A stretch of 64,000 nucleotides of DNA from Paraburkholderia dilworthii (GTDB lineage Bacteria > Pseudomonadota > Gammaproteobacteria > Burkholderiales > Burkholderiaceae). Under the pieces are notes generated by a model. The model saw only the letters and a program-made list of their open reading frames with translations. It had not been told where the DNA came from and made no database searches. The stretch spans positions 78,263 through 142,262 of the forward strand of contig NZ_AWZT01000003.1 in NCBI RefSeq assembly GCF_000472525.1, read 5' to 3'. Made by a program: the position numbers and the translations under genes. Shown piece by piece: positions 40,003-48,165 of this stretch. Positions within the stretch are counted from its first letter, which is position 1. Every line of letters begins with the position of its first letter.

Positions 40003-41661
40003 ATGGATATCAAACGCACCGTCCTATGGGTCATCTTCTTCATGTCAGCGGTCATGCTGTTCGACAACTGGCAACGCGACCACGGACGCCCGTCGATGTT
40101 CTTCCCCAGCGCCACGCCGACCAAGACCGTCGGCAGCGCCGCACCGGGAACCACGACGCCGGGAACCCAGCCCGCCGATTTGCCGGCCACCAATGCAGCA
40201 GCGCCGGCCAACACGCCGGCGGCCACGCAATCGCAACTCGTCAAGTTCAGCACCGACGTCTATAACGGCGAGATCGACACCCGCGGCGGCACGCTGTCGA
40301 AGCTGTCGCTCGTCAAGCAAGGCGACGGCAAGCAGCCCGATCTGGTCATCACGCTGTTCGACCGCACCGCCAATCACACGTATCTGGCGCGCACGGGTTT
40401 GCTCGGTGGCGATTTCCCGAACCACAACGACATCTACACGCCGCTGCCCAACCAGCCGCACGATCTGACGGGCGACGCCAAGTCGTTCCAACTCAGCTTC
40501 GAGTCGCCGGTCAAGGGTGGGCTGAAGGTCATCAAGACCTACACGTTCACGCGCGGCAGCTATGTGATCGGCGTCGATACGAAGATCCAGAACGTCGGCA
40601 CTGCGCCGGTGAGCCCGTCGGTTTATATGGAACTGGTGCGTGACGATCAGCCGGTGGAAACGCCGCGCTTCTCGCACACGTTCATCGGGCCGGCTGTCTA
40701 TACCGACCAGCATCACTTCCAGAAGATGACGTTCGGCGACATCGACAAGAACAAGGAAGATTTCGCGAAGCAGGCCGACAACGGCTGGATCGCGATGGTG
40801 CAGCACTACTTCGCGTCGGCGTGGATTCCGCAGCAGGGCGCGAAGCGCGACATCTACGTCGAGAAGATCGATCCGACGCTGTATCGCATCGGCGTCAAGC
40901 AGCCGGTTGCGGCCATCGCGCCGGGCCAAACGGTCGACGTATCCGCGCGTCTTTTCGCCGGCCCGGAAGAAGAGCGCATGCTCGAAGGCATCGCGCCGGG
41001 TCTGGAACTGGTGAAGGATTATGGCTGGGTAACGATCATCGCCAAGCCGCTTTTCTGGCTGCTCGAAAAGATCCACAGCTATGTCGGCAATTGGGGCTGG
41101 GCGATCGTGCTGCTCACGCTGCTGATCAAGGCGGTGTTCTTCCCGCTGTCGGCCGCGAGCTACAAGTCGATGGCGCGCATGAAGGCGATCACGCCGCGTA
41201 TGCAGGCGCTGCGCGAACGCTTCAAGGGCGATCCGCAGAAGATGAACGCCGCGCTGATGGAGTTGTACAAGACCGAGAAGGTGAATCCGTTCGGCGGCTG
41301 TCTGCCGGTCGTCATCCAGATTCCGGTATTCATCTCGCTGTATTGGGTGCTGCTGTCGTCGGTGGAAATGCGCGGCGCGCCGTGGATTCTGTGGATTCAC
41401 GATCTGTCGCAGCAGGACCCGTTCTTCATCCTGCCGGTGCTGATGGCTGTTTCGATGTTCCTGCAGACGAAGCTCAATCCGACGCCGCCTGATCCGGTTC
41501 AAGCCAAGATGATGATGTTCATGCCGATCGCGTTCTCGGTCATGTTCTTCTTCTTCCCGGCTGGTCTGGTGCTCTATTACGTGGTGAACAACGTGCTGTC
41601 GATCGCGCAGCAGTACTACATCACGCGCATGATGGGTCAGTCGAAGGCGAAGCCGGCGTAA
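40003..41661 (+). CDS. yidC: membrane protein insertase YidC
   Basis: A 552-residue inner-membrane insertase. It has an N-terminal signal-anchor ([19 protein letters not shown]), a proline-rich linker, a large periplasmic beta domain (about 85-330), and the conserved five-helix insertase core with [37 protein letters not shown] and a hydrophobic C-terminus ([18 protein letters not shown]). The length and order rpmH-rnpA-yidD-yidC-mnmE are standard, although here a repressor-like gene lies between yidC and mnmE. Confidence 0.98.
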   Translation: MDIKRTVLWVIFFMSAVMLFDNWQRDHGRPSMFFPSATPTKTVGSAAPGTTTPGTQPADLPATNAAAPANTPAATQSQLVKFSTDVYNGEIDTRGGTLSKLSLVKQGDGKQPDLVITLFDRTANHTYLARTGLLGGDFPNHNDIYTPLPNQPHDLTGDAKSFQLSFESPVKGGLKVIKTYTFTRGSYVIGVDTKIQNVGTAPVSPSVYMELVRDDQPVETPRFSHTFIGPAVYTDQHHFQKMTFGDIDKNKEDFAKQADNGWIAMVQHYFASAWIPQQGAKRDIYVEKIDPTLYRIGVKQPVAAIAPGQTVDVSARLFAGPEEERMLEGIAPGLELVKDYGWVTIIAKPLFWLLEKIHSYVGNWGWAIVLLTLLIKAVFFPLSAASYKSMARMKAITPRMQALRERFKGDPQKMNAALMELYKTEKVNPFGGCLPVVIQIPVFISLYWVLLSSVEMRGAPWILWIHDLSQQDPFFILPVLMAVSMFLQTKLNPTPPDPVQAKMMMFMPIAFSVMFFFFPAGLVLYYVVNNVLSIAQQYYITRMMGQSKAKPA

Positions 41662-41744
41662 CGGCCGTCTGAAGCGGGGCGCTGCGGACTTTTATGCGCC
41701 GCATGCCGCCAGCGCTGCTGGCGCGACAAGTCATCCGCAAAAAC

Positions 41745-41783
41745 AAAGCCGCCCGGTTCGAACGAACCGGGCGGCTTTTTTAT
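41745..41783 (+). terminator. strong Rho-independent terminator after yidC
   Basis: AAAGCCGCCCGGTTCG (41745-41760) pairs with CGAACCGGGCGGCTTT (41763-41778), up to 16 bp, followed by a T run. It lies about 85 bases after the yidC stop and marks the end of the rpmH-yidC transcript. It may also act on the convergent repressor gene. Confidence 0.93.
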
Positions 41784-41812
41784 AGCAGCTGCTACTAGAA
41801 GCGAAACGCCCG

Positions 41813-42220
41813 CTATTCTTCTTCGGCATCCTCACCGTAGAAGCGCACAATCATTTCCTCGACGAGAAAGCGATCTTTCGGCGTCAACGACTCGATCTTC
41901 GAGGCCAGTTCGATCGTTTCCTGCGACGGCGGATACTTATCGCCGCGCACTACGGGTCTGGCGACCGCGCCGGGCGAAGGTCCATAGTGGAGCCAATGCT
42001 CCTTCACGTTCAACCACTCGGCCAGCGTACGCAATTTGTCGGGCTTCGGAATCGTCGTACCCGTGAGCCACTTGTGCGCGGTTTGCGGTGTAACCGGACG
42101 GTCACCCCGATAGCGGAGGTTGAACTGTTCGGCAAGTTTGGTCCCACCGCGAATCTTCAGCGGCTCCAAGGTTTCCTTCAGCCTCTTGGCGAAGGCGGCT
42201 TTTTCTTTCGGGGTTGGCAT
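41813..42220 (-). CDS. XRE/CI-type helix-turn-helix regulator
   Basis: A 135-residue DNA-binding protein resembling phage repressors common in Burkholderia. The HTH spans about residues 5-70 (KLAEQFNLRYRGDRPVTPQT, then AHKWLTGTTIPKPDKLRTLA), followed by LNVKEHWLHYG. The last 40 residues (ETIELASKIESLTPKDRFLV) are probably a dimerisation helix. ATG 42220 lacks a strong ribosome site; a TTG at 42259 would add 13 residues. It interrupts the usual yidC-mnmE adjacency. Its targets are unknown; a dyad lies just upstream. Confidence 0.8.
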   Translation of the reverse strand: MPTPKEKAAFAKRLKETLEPLKIRGGTKLAEQFNLRYRGDRPVTPQTAHKWLTGTTIPKPDKLRTLAEWLNVKEHWLHYGPSPGAVARPVVRGDKYPPSQETIELASKIESLTPKDRFLVEEMIVRFYGEDAEEE

Positions 42221-42252
42221 GGGCCAGATTGTGCAATTCAGCGTCCTCCCAG

Positions 42253-42297
42253 TTGACAACTGATCAGGCTCATGTTTATCTTATTTGAGATGATTTT
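42253..42297. promoter_or_regulatory. promoter-like region with a dyad between repressor and mnmE
   Basis: TTGACA (42253-42258) and TTATCT (42276-42281) are 17 bases apart on the plus strand, overlapping an ATCT-N6-AGAT dyad in an AT-rich stretch. It could be an autoregulatory operator of the neighbouring repressor or an mnmE promoter; neither is shown. Confidence 0.35.
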
Positions 42298-42591
42298 AGC
42301 TCGTATACCTCAACGCGTCGGCGATTCAGCAGGAATGTCAATTTTTGCGCCTTTTCGTTAGCTGGCTTGAATTTGCGCGATGCGTCTCTCCCGTTTAGTC
42401 TGGATTTGTCCTGGTGACGCAGTAACAATCCTAGCTTGGTTGGGTTCAATCTTAATCGCGCTATAAAAAGCGTGCGACGATCGCCGGGCGCGTCGCCGAC
42501 CTGCGGGGCGTATGGCCCGCGTTACAATGCGCGGCGCCCCCGCAGATGCCCGCGCCGCCAGCCCTCTTCTCCCGATTTCGTCGCCCCGCTC

Positions 42592-43986
42592 ATGCTGACC
42601 ACCGATTCCGATCCGATCGTCGCCATTGCCACCGCGCCCGGGCGAGGAGGCATCGGCGTAGTGCGAATCTCGTTTGGACGCGCGGCCGAGGCCGCGGCGC
42701 AACCGCTGATGCAAGCGCTCACCGGCCAGGTGCTCGCGCCTCGTCACGCGAGTTACGTGCCTTTCATCGACGACAGTGGCAACGCGCTCGATCGCGGCAT
42801 CGCCCTTTATTTCCCCGCGCCGCATTCGTACACCGGCGAGCACGTACTCGAGTTGCAAGGTCACGGCGGTCCAGTCGTGTTGCAACTGGTACTGCAACGT
42901 TGCATCGACGCGGGGCGCGGATTCGGTCTGCGGCTCGCCGAGCCCGGCGAATTCACCCGCCGCGCGTTTCTCAACGATAAGCTGGATCTCGCGCAGGCAG
43001 AAGCGGTGGCCGATCTGATCGAGGCGAGCACCGAGGCCGCGGCCCGCTCAGCGGGCCGTTCGCTCGACGGCGCGTTCTCGCGCGACATTCACGCGTTGGT
43101 CGAAGAAGTGATCACGCTGCGCATGCTGGTCGAAGCGACGCTCGACTTCCCCGAAGAAGAAATCGACTTTCTCGAGGCCGCCGACGCCCGCGGCAAGCTC
43201 ACGCGGATTCGCGAGCGCCTCGCGCACGTGCTGGCCGAAGCGCGGCAAGGCGCGTTGTTGCGCGAGGGCCTGTCGGTGGTGCTGGCCGGGCAACCGAACG
43301 TCGGCAAATCGTCGCTGCTGAATGCACTTGCCGGCGCCGAACTCGCCATCGTCACGCCGATTGCCGGGACGACGCGCGACAAGGTCGCGCAGACAATCCA
43401 GATCGAGGGCATTCCGCTGCACATAATCGACACGGCCGGCTTGCGCGACACAGAAGACGAAGTCGAGAAGATCGGCATTGCGCGCACGTGGAGCGAGATC
43501 GAACGCGCGGACGTCGTGCTGCATCTGCTGGATGCACGCACCGGCATGACAGCCGAAGACGAAGTGATCGCCGGCCGTTTTCCAGTCGGCGTGCCTGTCG
43601 TGCGCGTGCTCAACAAGACCGACCTGGTGGGCTTGCCGCCCGAGACCCGCGCGCTCGACGCCGATCTCGATGTCAGCGAAGTCCGGCTATCGGCCAAACA
43701 GGGCGACGGCGTCAGCCTGCTACGCGACGAACTGCTGCGCATCGCCGGCTGGCAGGCAGGCGCCGAGAGCGTATACCTCGCGCGAGAGCGGCATCTGATT
43801 GCGTTGCGCGCAGCGCAGGAACATCTGGCGACGGCCGCCGCACATGCCGACCAGAACTCGCAGGCGCTGGATCTTTTCGCCGAGGAACTACGGCTCGCGC
43901 AGGACCAGCTCAACTCGATCACTGGCGAATTCAGCTCCGACGATCTGCTCGGAGTGATTTTCAGCCGGTTTTGTATCGGCAAGTAG
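42592..43986 (+). CDS. mnmE: tRNA uridine-5-carboxymethylaminomethyl GTPase MnmE
   Basis: A 464-residue GTPase that, with MnmG, modifies wobble uridine 34 in certain tRNAs. The N-terminal folate-binding domain has [20 protein letters not shown]. The helical domain has [21 protein letters not shown]. The inserted G domain shows [12 protein letters not shown] (near 232), [24 protein letters not shown] and NKTD. The protein ends with the invariant CIGK. The start at 42592 ([12 protein letters not shown]) is set by homology; the frame extends upstream without conserved sequence. Confidence 0.97.
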   Translation: MLTTDSDPIVAIATAPGRGGIGVVRISFGRAAEAAAQPLMQALTGQVLAPRHASYVPFIDDSGNALDRGIALYFPAPHSYTGEHVLELQGHGGPVVLQLVLQRCIDAGRGFGLRLAEPGEFTRRAFLNDKLDLAQAEAVADLIEASTEAAARSAGRSLDGAFSRDIHALVEEVITLRMLVEATLDFPEEEIDFLEAADARGKLTRIRERLAHVLAEARQGALLREGLSVVLAGQPNVGKSSLLNALAGAELAIVTPIAGTTRDKVAQTIQIEGIPLHIIDTAGLRDTEDEVEKIGIARTWSEIERADVVLHLLDARTGMTAEDEVIAGRFPVGVPVVRVLNKTDLVGLPPETRALDADLDVSEVRLSAKQGDGVSLLRDELLRIAGWQAGAESVYLARERHLIALRAAQEHLATAAAHADQNSQALDLFAEELRLAQDQLNSITGEFSSDDLLGVIFSRFCIGK

Positions 43987-44100
43987 TCAGGCGTTTGGCG
44001 GTTTGCGGCAGGACCACGCTGCAAGCCGTCCTGGAGCGAACTCGCCATTTACATCCGTCGCGAAACTCACCTAGCTGTAGACCAATACCGCGACCACTGC

Positions 44101-45429
44101 TTGGTACACAAAGGGAAACCGTTTAAACTCGCTTTTTCCGTATTAGCAGCCGAACATGCCGCGCCTAGCCGTCCCACTCACTGAATCCCAGATTCGCGCG
44201 CTCGAACCGCGCGTGACCCGCTACAGCGTCGCGGACGGTAACGGCCTCGTGATCGAGGTGATGACCACCGGCACCAAGGTATGGCGCTTCCGCTATTCGC
44301 TGAACGGCAAGCGCCAGCCGCTCGCCACCATTGGCGATTACCGGATGATTTCGCTGCGTGTCGCCCGAGCCAAGGCGCAGAAGTACGCGGAGCTCGTCGC
44401 GCAAGGCATTTCGCCGGTCGCCACCGCGCGGCGAGATCGGGGTGCCGAAGCGAAGGCAGACGTTCTGCGCGAAGCCGCCGAACTCTATATGTCGACGGAA
44501 ATGGCCGGCAAGTCGGACGAGTATCGCCGCACCACCCGGCGTGCGCTCGACAAGGACGTGCTGCCCGCAATCGGCGGCATGCCGGTCAAGGCCGTGACGG
44601 CCGAGCATGTCGTCGCTATCTGCGACAGCATAAAAAGCCGCGGCTCCCCGAAAATGGCGCTGCACACGCGCAATGTGATCAAGCGCCTATACGAATATCT
44701 GATCGCTCGGCAGCTCGCGACAGGCAATCCGGCAGAAGTGGTGCCGGCGCGCTCGATCGCCACCTTCGAAAGCCGTACTCGCGTGCTGTCCGGCGAGGAG
44801 ATCGGCGCGATGCTGTATTCGATCGAAGCATCGGGCATCCGTCGGCCGCTCAAGTTCGCGCTGCATCTGCTGGTGCTGACAATGGTGCGCAAATCCGACC
44901 TCGTGGAATCGACGTGGGATGAATTCGATCTCGGCAACGCGTTGTGGCGCATCCCGGCCGCGCGTCTGACGAAGGACGCGGACCAACTGGTGCATCTGCC
45001 GCAACAAGCGGTGACGATGCTGCGCGAGCTACATCTCAGGAGAGCCGGCAGGACGTTTGTCTTTCCGAGCGTCAGAGGCCACGACCGGCCAATTGCAAAG
45101 AGCACGCTCAACCAGGCCGTGAAAGCGCTCGGCCTCGACGTCGAGCATTTCGTTCTGCACGATTTTCGGCGAACCGCTGCGGCGCATCTGCGCGAGATGA
45201 CCGAGCATGCGGAACGGGACAAAACTTCAGCGCAAACGCGACAGAACGCATCGCAAGACAAGTCCGCAGGCGACGTTGCCGAACAGCGTCGAATCGCGCA
45301 GCGTTGGGCGGACTTCGTCTACGCCCAGCTTGATGCAGCACGCAAGAGAGCCGGCGGCGCGGCCTGACGTCGCCAAAGCAAACCGGGCCGCGCGGCGAAG
45401 TATTCACGACGCTGCGAGTTGGTACACAA
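44101..45429. repeat. 11-bp direct repeats flanking the integrase-like gene
   Basis: TTGGTACACAA occurs at 44101-44111, 45 bases before the integrase-like gene, and again at 45419-45429, just after it, in the same orientation. It may be a pair of recombinase arm sites or a relic of attachment-site duplication. The coordinates given span both copies and the gene between them. Confidence 0.7.
44156..45367 (+). CDS. P4-type tyrosine recombinase homologue, apparently lacking the catalytic Tyr
   Basis: A 403-residue protein of the P4-type integrase family. Residues 1-85 form the DUF4102 arm-binding domain (LTESQIRALEPRVTRYSVAD, WRFRYSLNGKRQPLATIGDY). A SAM-like core-binding domain (about 100-200) and a catalytic domain follow, with Arg in TMVRKSDL (near 243) and LHDFRRTAAAHL (near 334). 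After that point the family usually has a His/Trp box and VYNRAEY with the nucleophile. Here about 26 residues of charged sequence (TEHAERDKTSAQTRQNASQD) replace it, and AEQRRIAQRWADFV then resumes. The DNA is GC-rich like its neighbours and no island follows, so it may be a domesticated, non-cutting protein. Confidence 0.85.
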   Translation: MPRLAVPLTESQIRALEPRVTRYSVADGNGLVIEVMTTGTKVWRFRYSLNGKRQPLATIGDYRMISLRVARAKAQKYAELVAQGISPVATARRDRGAEAKADVLREAAELYMSTEMAGKSDEYRRTTRRALDKDVLPAIGGMPVKAVTAEHVVAICDSIKSRGSPKMALHTRNVIKRLYEYLIARQLATGNPAEVVPARSIATFESRTRVLSGEEIGAMLYSIEASGIRRPLKFALHLLVLTMVRKSDLVESTWDEFDLGNALWRIPAARLTKDADQLVHLPQQAVTMLRELHLRRAGRTFVFPSVRGHDRPIAKSTLNQAVKALGLDVEHFVLHDFRRTAAAHLREMTEHAERDKTSAQTRQNASQDKSAGDVAEQRRIAQRWADFVYAQLDAARKRAGGAA

Positions 45430-45609
45430 CATCACACGCCGCCACTGCAAGTGCCGACGGAACAAGCATAAGAGCCCATATCGAGCAGGTTATGAAACGG
45501 CGCCTTTCAGCGAAGCGCGCCAAGCGAAATCAGACCTTCACGCGGCACTTTTTTACTTCAACCAATCGCCTACACTGAAGCAACGATGCAACCTTTGAAG
45601 GAGGCTGCC

Positions 45610-45771
45610 ATGTCCGAATCGTTGATCGCTTACCTGCTCGGGCCGACGGTGATGCTGCTGGTCGGCGCGGCAATATGGGCGGTGTCCCATTACCACTACA
45701 AGGCGGGACCGCAAAAGCTCGAGCGCTGGCTCGATACGCATTACGCCGAGTGGCTTCATCACAGGCACTGA
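45610..45771 (+). CDS. small single-pass membrane protein
   Basis: A 53-residue protein with one transmembrane helix (LIAYLLGPTVMLLVGAAIWA) and a basic, aromatic cytoplasmic-like tail ending WLHHRH. AAGGAGGC lies about six bases before ATG 45610, a strong ribosome site that rules out the in-frame ATG eight codons upstream. A perfect bidirectional terminator follows. The function is unknown. Confidence 0.75.
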   Translation: MSESLIAYLLGPTVMLLVGAAIWAVSHYHYKAGPQKLERWLDTHYAEWLHHRH

Positions 45772-45801
45772 GCGGCAGCGCGACCACCGCGCCCAAAATG
45801 A

Positions 45802-45830
45802 AAAGGCCGTCGCGGTCAGCGACGGCCTTT
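45802..45830. terminator. bidirectional Rho-independent terminator
   Basis: AAAGGCCGTCGC (45802-45813) and GCGACGGCCTTT (45819-45830) form a perfect 12-bp stem with a 5-base loop, with A/T runs on both sides. It separates the plus-strand small membrane gene from the minus-strand secreted protein gene. Confidence 0.9.
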
Positions 45831-45868
45831 CTGTCTCTAGTGCGCCTTTGCAGGCGCGCGCCCGCGAC

Positions 45869-46189
45869 TTACCACCTCGGCGCGGGGTCGGCGTACTCGT
45901 ATTGCTGCGGCGGCGCTCCGCATGCCACATATGCGCGCTGATACTGGTCGTAGCAGTACCCCGGCGGCGGCCCCGCGTAGACCGGCGCCGGCTGATACAC
46001 CGGCTGCGCGTAGACGGGCTGCTGGTATGCAACCACTGGCGCCGGATTCAATACCGAGGTCACCACCGCGCCCAGCACGGCGCCGCCGATCAGCGCGCCC
46101 ACCACGTCGCCGCCATTGCCATGAGCCGACGCTTGTCCCGTGACGCTCAAACTGCCCACCATCACCAAAGCCACCGCTAACTTTTTCAT
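45869..46189 (-). CDS. exported Tyr/Pro/Gln-rich glycine-zipper protein
   Basis: A 106-residue protein with a signal peptide (MKKLAVALVMVGSLSVTGQA) followed by a glycine-zipper-like hydrophobic segment (GDVVGALIGGAVLGAVVTSV). A low-complexity tail has repeated QPVYAQPVYQPAPVYAGPPP. The family is common in Burkholderiales with unknown function and is probably periplasmic or outer-membrane associated. GGAGCG precedes the ATG at 46189, chosen because it starts the signal peptide. Confidence 0.8.
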   Translation of the reverse strand: MKKLAVALVMVGSLSVTGQASAHGNGGDVVGALIGGAVLGAVVTSVLNPAPVVAYQQPVYAQPVYQPAPVYAGPPPGYCYDQYQRAYVACGAPPQQYEYADPAPRW

Positions 46190-46382
46190 TTTTCGCTCCA
46201 GCCGTTGAGGCATGGAACGGATTGTCGACCACGCGCGGGGAAATAGATGCTGCAAGTGGTAACGACAGATTACCTGTGTAACGATCGCCGTCGCGGCGGC
46301 GGATGAACGTTGCGACGACCCGACGCGTTCTGCGCTCCGATAGACTGTCATGACAAGGCGCGCAATCAGGAGATAGAACGCA

Positions 46383-46808
46383 ATGAGCTACGACGACAGC
46401 AACCCCTTCGCGAGGATTCTGCGAGGCGAATTACCGTGCATCAAAGTGGCGGAAAACGATGCAGCCCTCGCCTTCATGGATCTCATGCCGCAAGCGGACG
46501 GCCATCTGCTCGTCGTGCCTAAAGAAGCTGTCGCTGAAATCTTCGATTTGTCGGACGCGGCGACGGTGGCCTGCATACGCATGACGCAAAAGCTCGCCAT
46601 TGCCGTGCGGGCGACGTTGCGTCCGGACGGCGTCTTCATCGGCCAGTTCAATGGCGCGGCAGCCGGCCAGACTGTGCCGCATGTGCACTTTCACGTGATT
46701 CCGCGCTGGGAAGGTCAGCCATTGCGCATGCACGCTCGCGACGTGGCGGATACGGACACGCTCGAAGCGCTGGCCAAACGCATTCGCGCGCATTGGCGAG
46801 CGGATTAG
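46383..46808 (+). CDS. HIT family nucleotide hydrolase
   Basis: A 141-residue histidine-triad protein. The active-site triad HVHFHV is at residues 100-105, preceded by the HIT fold start NPFARILRGELPCIKVAEND and HLLVVPKEAVAEIFDLSD. Such enzymes cleave nucleoside phosphoramidates or dinucleoside polyphosphates (HinT/Hit-like). CAGGAG lies upstream of ATG 46383. It appears monocistronic. The exact substrate is unknown. Confidence 0.92.
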   Translation: MSYDDSNPFARILRGELPCIKVAENDAALAFMDLMPQADGHLLVVPKEAVAEIFDLSDAATVACIRMTQKLAIAVRATLRPDGVFIGQFNGAAAGQTVPHVHFHVIPRWEGQPLRMHARDVADTDTLEALAKRIRAHWRAD

Positions 46809-46868
46809 CCGCGACACGCGCCCGAAGACGGCGCGCGCGGGCATTAATGCAACCGCACGAGCGCCGCG

Positions 46869-47048
46869 TTACAGCCGATGCCGCGAACGACGCAGCGGAT
46901 GGCGCCAGTCAAGGCGCCGAGACTTCGCGTGCATGGGGCGCATGTCGTGCAGATGCCTGTGCTCCTGCCACAATTCGTCGGAGAAAAGAAACGCGACAAT
47001 CAACAGCGGGAGGACGAGAAAAACGCCCAGTATCAGGTTCTCGATCAC
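46869..47048 (-). CDS. small membrane protein, GTG start
   Basis: A 59-residue frame beginning GTG at 47048, five bases after a perfect GGAGG. The first half is a transmembrane helix (MIENLILGVFLVLPLLIVAF, then LFSDELW). The second half is basic and His-rich (EHRHLHDMRPMHAKSRRLDW). The strong ribosome site and clear hydrophobic-then-basic pattern support a real gene despite its size. The function is unknown; it lies between the HIT gene and an AT-rich regulatory-looking region. Confidence 0.65.
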   Translation of the reverse strand: MIENLILGVFLVLPLLIVAFLFSDELWQEHRHLHDMRPMHAKSRRLDWRHPLRRSRHRL

Positions 47049-47547
47049 GGTGGCCTCCGTTCACACGAGCATTGGTTTTTATTGTAGAGCACCACACGTA
47101 CCCGCACTGCCGGCCATCGGTTCGCAATTCCAGCGTATGACGCACCGTCGGACCTGGCATCGTTTATCTTCTGCATTTACACCGTTATTTCGCCGATTTT
47201 ATTCAGTCGACGAAACGACTTTGTGTGCGCCGCACCAAACGGCTTTCATGTTGTAGAAATCCGCTTAAATCGATTATCGCGTTAACGCTAATAAGGTCCG
47301 CAAAGCTTTAGTGGTTAAGCGAATCAAGAACACGGCCCTTTAGTTATCCCCGCTAATCTCACCGGTTTCGAGCGTCACCGAACCTTGTCGCAAATGCCGC
47401 GCGAGGTGCGACAATTCGCCGCTGTTGCGACCGCACACAAGATGTGCTTGTGGTTCTTTCGCGTTCTCCTAAAGTGCAAGGTGCGGGCTAGACGATGGAG
47501 TTAAATACATAGCTAACCTGAACATTCGGCCCGCACCGGAGGAACAT
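47049..47547. other. AT-rich intergenic region, no gene seen
   Basis: About 500 bases with lower GC than the flanks, rich in short A/T runs. I found no convincing coding frame or tRNA. It presumably contains promoters for the small membrane protein on one side and the secreted protein on the other. Confidence 0.4.
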
Positions 47548-47886
47548 ATGAAAACTCGACTCGCCCTTGTTTTCGCCATTGCAAGTCTGGCTGCCGCAAG
47601 CGTTCAGGCGCAAGACGTCGTGATCAAGCCGCAGCAAACCATTCAGTTCAAAGCCAACGCGTATGGCTGTCTGTCGAAAGACAAACTCGACGCCGTCAAT
47701 CAGCACGCGCAAGCCGGTGAACAGCAAAAGATGCAGGAATTCTTCTCCGGATATCAATGCGTTTCGACGCCGGAGAATTCGAGCTTCCGCGTCGTGCGTG
47801 TCGTCGGTCACGACTTCGAGTTTGTGAATGCCAGCAACAGCGACACGCAGGGCCTATGGGCGAACGATCGATTCATCAAGCAGTAA
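47548..47886 (+). CDS. exported hypothetical protein
   Basis: A 112-residue secreted protein: signal peptide MKTRLALVFAIASLAAASVQ with cleavage after VQAQ, then a small domain with two Cys (AYGCLSKDKLDAVNQHAQAG and GYQCVSTPENSSF) that may form a disulfide. CGGAGGAAC lies directly upstream of the ATG. A strong terminator follows about 110 bases after the stop. No family recognised. Confidence 0.8.
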   Translation: MKTRLALVFAIASLAAASVQAQDVVIKPQQTIQFKANAYGCLSKDKLDAVNQHAQAGEQQKMQEFFSGYQCVSTPENSSFRVVRVVGHDFEFVNASNSDTQGLWANDRFIKQ

Positions 47887-47993
47887 CTTATAGAACGCCG
47901 GTACGCAGACGTTCCGGTAAAGCGCCGGAACGGGATGCGCTTATGCGAGTTCTCTGGCTTTAAATGCCGGAGACGCTGAGCTTGCAATTAAGG

Positions 47994-48034
47994 AAATCGG
48001 TTGGACATTTTCGAATGTCCAACCGATTTTTATT
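47994..48034 (+). terminator. strong Rho-independent terminator
   Basis: AAATCGGTTGGACATT (47994-48009) pairs perfectly with AATGTCCAACCGATTT (48014-48029) around a TTCG loop and is followed by T-rich sequence. It ends the exported-protein transcript and shields it from the convergent dehydratase operon. Confidence 0.93.
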
Positions 48035-48165
48035 TGCGCGCGGCAGCGGCATGTTGCGCGACCCGCGAAAAAAAGCCGATGCGGTATATCGATCCGCATC
48101 GGCAGTACGCCTTCTCGCAAAGCGCAGGGAACAACCGTTGGCTCCTTAGGTGCGACTCGCTCCGC

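Noticed and set aside
47909..47934. Hairpin CGTTCCGG/CCGGAACG after the exported-protein gene
   Set aside because: Eight-base stem without a U tract; the strong terminator at 47994 is the better transcript end.
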